Shown here: positions 61,044 through 64,000 of the stretch, in pieces | Layout of the letters: every line of letters starts with the position of its first letter | Numbering within the stretch: the stretch's first letter is position 1 | DNA from: Ruminococcus sp. | GTDB lineage: Bacteria; Bacillota; Clostridia; Oscillospirales; Ruminococcaceae | Assembly (NCBI GenBank): GCA_021202895.1 | Contig: JAJQCE010000004.1 | Span: forward strand, 1 to 64,000 | DNA length: 64,000 bases | Reading direction: 5' to 3' | The notes under the pieces: generated by a model | The model's input: the letters and a program-made list of their open reading frames with translations, nothing else | Told to the model about the DNA's origin: nothing | Database searches by the model: none | Made by a program: the position numbers and the translations under genes

Positions 61044-61137
61044 AAGGTTACAATGAATCCCGCCTAATTACAAATAGGTGTCAATTTGGTTAAGATTTCA
61101 ATTTGCAGCTTTGTTTACAGTAAATTAAGAGAAGAAG

Positions 61138-61866
61138 ATGAAAACTATGATTGATATGAAAATAAAAGAAGGCGTTTTTGTTGACAGTGCCGAAGCGCAC
61201 CGCTTTAATTCATCAGGAATTGAAGTAGAGTATATTGAACATACTGCTCCGGAGCTTGATTTTAAATATGAAGCTAAGCCTGTATATGATTTTTTCAAAA
61301 GAGCGATGGATATTGTGCTTTCGTTTGCGGCTGTCGCTGTGCTTTTGATTCCGCTGGTGCTGTTTTCTCTTTTGATTGTTATTAAAGACCCAGGCAGTCC
61401 TATTTTCAAGCAGGAAAGAGTCGGTAAAAACGGCAAGCGTTTTTATATGTATAAGCTGAGAAGTATGTACAAGGACGCAGAGGACACCAAAAAGGATCTG
61501 ATGGAGCAAAATGAGTGCTCGGCGCACTTCTTTAAAATAAAGAACGACCCGAGAATTTTAGGCAGACTCGGCAAATTTATCAGAAAAACCTCTGTAGACG
61601 AGCTGCCGCAGCTTTTTAATATCCTTAAAGGCGATATGGCTATTGTCGGACCTCGTCCGTTTGTTGAGAGCGAGCAGAAAAAAATGGCTCCTGAACGTCT
61701 TTTGGTCAAGCCTGGACTTTCATGCTACTGGCAGATTAACGGCAAAAATATGCTTTCAGATGAAATGAGCGATTACTACGACAAAAAGTACATAATGGAA
61801 AGAAGCCTTTGGCTTGATATTAAAATCATTTTCAAGACCTTTGCAGTTGTCTTTAAAAACGACTGA
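61138..61866 (+). CDS. undecaprenyl-phosphate sugar phosphotransferase (WbaP/bacterial sugar transferase)
   Basis: 242 residues. Residues ~1-50 are soluble; one membrane-inserted helix follows (~60-85, SFAAVAVLLIPLVLFSLLIVI). The catalytic domain holds PIFKQERVGKNGKRFYMYKLRSM, RKTSVDELPQLFNILKGDMAIVGPRP (the DELPQ.NVL and GPRP blocks) and VKPGLSCYWQINGK. It lacks the N-terminal multi-helix part of full WbaP. It puts the first sugar phosphate on the lipid carrier for an exopolysaccharide or cell-surface glycan. Other glycan genes are not adjacent, so it stands alone. Confidence 0.9.
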   Translation: MKTMIDMKIKEGVFVDSAEAHRFNSSGIEVEYIEHTAPELDFKYEAKPVYDFFKRAMDIVLSFAAVAVLLIPLVLFSLLIVIKDPGSPIFKQERVGKNGKRFYMYKLRSMYKDAEDTKKDLMEQNECSAHFFKIKNDPRILGRLGKFIRKTSVDELPQLFNILKGDMAIVGPRPFVESEQKKMAPERLLVKPGLSCYWQINGKNMLSDEMSDYYDKKYIMERSLWLDIKIIFKTFAVVFKND

Positions 61867-61911
61867 CACATCCCTTTTAGTAGTGAGCTAAGTGCTTTAA
61901 ATAAAAACTAT

Positions 61912-61945
61912 GAGCGTTTGGAAAGCTTTCCAAACGCTCTTTTTG
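61912..61945. terminator. bidirectional terminator (perfect 28-bp palindrome)
   Basis: GAGCGTTTGGAAAG directly followed by its reverse complement, then TTTTTG on the plus strand; the minus strand also has a T-run (ATAGTTTTTATTT). It separates convergent genes. Confidence 0.92.
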
Positions 61946-61946
61946 T

Positions 61947-62642
61947 TTATCTTGTTGTCAGAAACTTGATCGCCCTCTCTATTGAATCCTTTGAATTTCC
62001 CCAGTCTGCGTCCTTACCCGTGTTTCGGTAGTCGTACATTTTGCAGTAGTGCGAAACGTCCTTTTCAAGCTCGTCGAGGTATTTTTTCACAAGCTCCGTG
62101 CAATCTGACTGAAAGCCGTGACGGCAGGACTTGTCCATGTCGGCTTCACTCTTTTTCATAAGCATTTTGTAGTGCGGCAGACAGATAAGCTCCTGTTGTT
62201 CAAAAAGCTCTCTGAATTCACGCTCGTTTTTGTAGAGGTCGAAAAGGTTATCTAAAAGCCTTGTCATCCCCCACTCGATTTTGTTGCAAACAAAGCAGTC
62301 ATTTGTCACCTTTGAAACCTTTTCAGTAGTGCGGCGGTTTTTGCCGTCTGTAGTTTCAAAAAGCTTCTTATCGTCAAAAACGTTTTTCTGAAGCTCCTGC
62401 AAATGACTTTGCAGCATAAGCGCAAGCGACAGACGGTTTTTGCAATTTCTCATCTGCTCAAAATGCTCCTTGCAAAATCCCGCCTTGTTCGTTTCTATCC
62501 TTACGTCAGGCTCCATCATCGCAGCTCCCATTATGTACTCGACGCTGTGCTGCTCAAGCGTATCTCTCATGCGGCATATCGGACAGCCGCACTTTGGTTC
62601 AAAGACCTCGTTAATCGGTATTGTAAGCAAGCTTTCGTGCAT
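61947..62642 (-). CDS. DUF6062 family protein
   Basis: 231 residues. Cys motifs CGCPIC near residue 18, GFCKEH near 57 and CFVCNKIEWG near 122, with CLPHY near 155: repeated CxxC...H patterns suggesting metal binding. Mostly helical, soluble. It matches DUF6062 of Clostridia as I know it. Function unknown. It follows galT by 14 bp and likely shares its transcript. Confidence 0.75.
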   Translation of the reverse strand: MHESLLTIPINEVFEPKCGCPICRMRDTLEQHSVEYIMGAAMMEPDVRIETNKAGFCKEHFEQMRNCKNRLSLALMLQSHLQELQKNVFDDKKLFETTDGKNRRTTEKVSKVTNDCFVCNKIEWGMTRLLDNLFDLYKNEREFRELFEQQELICLPHYKMLMKKSEADMDKSCRHGFQSDCTELVKKYLDELEKDVSHYCKMYDYRNTGKDADWGNSKDSIERAIKFLTTR

Positions 62643-62656
62643 AAATTTATTCTCCT

Positions 62657-64000
62657 TTACCTTGCGTTTACGCTGTCAATAAATCTCATAAATGCCGCTC
62701 TGCCGCTTTCACTGCGCTTGTAAACTCCTGCGTGCTCGAGAACCTTGGCAAAGACAAGTCCTACTTCCTCGTGCAGAATTTCATCTATATTTTGCGGCAT
62801 GGGATTTTTTTCAGCTAAAATTTTCTCCGCCCAGTCAGCGTGCTTGGCAATTTCTTCATTTCCTCTTAAATCGCCGCCTTCAAGCATAACGGTTTTAAGC
62901 TGCTCAAGCTCCGCTTTCAGCCTGCTAGGAAGCACTGCCAGCCCCATAACCTCTATAAGCCCGATGTTCTCCTTTTTGATATGGTGAAGCTCTGCGTGAG
63001 GGTGGTAAACTCCAAGCGGATGCTCGGAGGTGGTGATGTTGTTTCTCAGCACAAGATCCAGTTCAAATTGCTCTCCGCGTTTTCTTGCAATCGGTGTAAT
63101 TGTGTTGTGCGGCTCTCCGTCAGTTTCAGCGTAAATAAATGCGCTTTCGTCAGTGTACGCTCTCCAACAGGAAAGAATTTTGTCCGCAAGAAGCGAAAGC
63201 CTCTCACAGTCGCTTGAGCTTATGCGTATAACCGACATAGGCCATTTGACAATTCCTGCCTGTATATCCTCAAAGCCTTTAAATTCAACTGCCTGCTCAA
63301 TCTGCGCTCTTTCCATTGCAAAGGTATAGTGTCCGCCCTGAAAATGCTCGTGCGCTAAAATCGAGCCGCCGACAATCGGCAAATCCGCATTTGAGCCTAC
63401 AAAATAATGCTCAAACTGACGCACAAAATCAAACAGCTTGTCAAATGCGCTCTTGTCAATCACCATAGGCGTGTGCTTTTTGTTAAAGACTATACAATGC
63501 TCGTTGTAGTAAACGTAAGGCGAATACTGAAAGCCCCATGGCTCGCCTAAAATGTCAATCGCTGCAATTCTGTGATTGCCCCTTGCAGGGTAGTTCACTC
63601 TGCCAGCATACCCTTCGCACTCACAGCAAAGCTGGCATTTAGGATAGCCTGACTGCACAGCGTTTTTCGCAGCGGCTATAGCCTTCGGATCCTTTTCAGG
63701 CTTTGAAAGATTTATCGTAATGTCAAGCCTGCCATACTCTGTGTCAACCGTCCACTTGACATCCTTAGCTATTCTGTCGCAGCGAATGTAGTTTGTGTTC
63801 TGACTAAATTTATAGTAGTTTTCGGTCGCTTTCTGCGGAGAAATTGAATAATCTCTGCGAAAATCAGCGTTGAGCTTACTTGGCGGCGGAGTAATAATTG
63901 TCATAAGCTCGGTGTCAAACAAATCTCTGTAAACTACGCTGTCCTCGCACAGCCCCTTTTCAACCGCATAGCTTGTAAGCTCCTCAAGCGTCTGCGCCAA
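62657..64000 (-). CDS. galT: UDP-glucose-hexose-1-phosphate uridylyltransferase, Firmicute type 2 (5' end outside window)
   Basis: 447 residues are visible; about 50 N-terminal residues are probably beyond the right edge, as the family is ~495-510. RDLFDTELMTIITPPPSKLN, KDVKWTVDTEYGRLDITINLSKPEKDP, YPKCQLCCECEGYAGRVNYPARGNHR and the active-site HEHFQGG (His of the HxH type) match GalT type 2. It exchanges galactose-1-phosphate with UDP-glucose in the Leloir pathway. No galK or galE is visible. Confidence 0.95.
   Translation of the reverse strand: MAQTLEELTSYAVEKGLCEDSVVYRDLFDTELMTIITPPPSKLNADFRRDYSISPQKATENYYKFSQNTNYIRCDRIAKDVKWTVDTEYGRLDITINLSKPEKDPKAIAAAKNAVQSGYPKCQLCCECEGYAGRVNYPARGNHRIAAIDILGEPWGFQYSPYVYYNEHCIVFNKKHTPMVIDKSAFDKLFDFVRQFEHYFVGSNADLPIVGGSILAHEHFQGGHYTFAMERAQIEQAVEFKGFEDIQAGIVKWPMSVIRISSSDCERLSLLADKILSCWRAYTDESAFIYAETDGEPHNTITPIARKRGEQFELDLVLRNNITTSEHPLGVYHPHAELHHIKKENIGLIEVMGLAVLPSRLKAELEQLKTVMLEGGDLRGNEEIAKHADWAEKILAEKNPMPQNIDEILHEEVGLVFAKVLEHAGVYKRSESGRAAFMRFIDSVNAR

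Overview
This 64 kb window is a chromosomal segment of a low-to-medium GC Firmicute, most likely a Ruminococcus-like member of the Oscillospiraceae. The evidence is the adjacent spoIVB-spo0A pair, two T-box leaders on tRNA synthetase genes, reverse rubrerythrin, Clostridia-type proteins (DUF3592, DUF4830, DUF6062, bPH2 pairs), secreted beta-helix and SGNH/sialate esterases typical of gut polysaccharide users, and strong sigma-A promoters with 16-18 bp spacers. The assignment comes from gene content only. No phage, plasmid or CRISPR array is visible.

Layout. 1-9 kb (minus strand): start of an AAA-ATPase-like gene, a type IV pilin with a structured 5' leader, a coiled-coil NlpC/P60 hydrolase, a uridine phosphorylase plus FUSC/degenerate-HAD pair, a DUF3592 protein, a repeat-bearing membrane protein and a secreted beta-helix protein. 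9.3-15 kb (plus): spoIVB, spo0A, an ABC-F ATPase and a sialate O-acetylesterase. 15-21 kb (minus): tyrA, htrA, corA, greA-lysS. 21-33 kb (minus): one uninterrupted run of closely packed genes, zapA - U32 protease - dut - amidohydrolase - fumarase alpha - ydbS - ydbT - cheA - cheW - cheR - cheB - cheW2. 33-38 kb (plus): a fucose operon (isomerase, FGGY kinase, FucU mutarotase, aldolase) with a MITE-like palindrome in its 5' UTR. 38-49 kb: ileS with T-box, a lipid kinase, a 52-residue protein, reverse rubrerythrin, Nudix-thrB, an SGNH lipoprotein, an orphan MalK-type ATPase, rsuA and a DUF4830 protein. 49.7-60 kb (plus): a structured leader with minD-like and mgsA genes, T-box hisS with two small genes and aspS, a CE2-like esterase, then a membrane protein, hydroxyacid dehydrogenase, proB and proA. 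60-64 kb: tRNA-Leu(GAG), a 25-bp inverted repeat, initiator tRNA-Met, a sugar-phosphate transferase, a DUF6062 protein and the 5'-truncated galT.

The most notable aspect is a set of small lesions in otherwise normal genes. spo0A has an in-frame TAG at its receiver/linker boundary. The ABC-F gene has a frameshift best explained by loss of one copy of a 4-bp tandem repeat. The last cheW homologue has a small frameshifting deletion. The beta-helix gene has a perfect ribosome site but a start codon reduced to AT. CheB also lacks the phospho-acceptor Asp in its receiver. These could be real decay of sporulation and chemotaxis or assembly errors; reads would decide. Other points of interest are the unidentified structured leaders before the pilin and minD genes, and the full-length palindromic MITE with CTAG target duplications between the fucose promoter and fucI.
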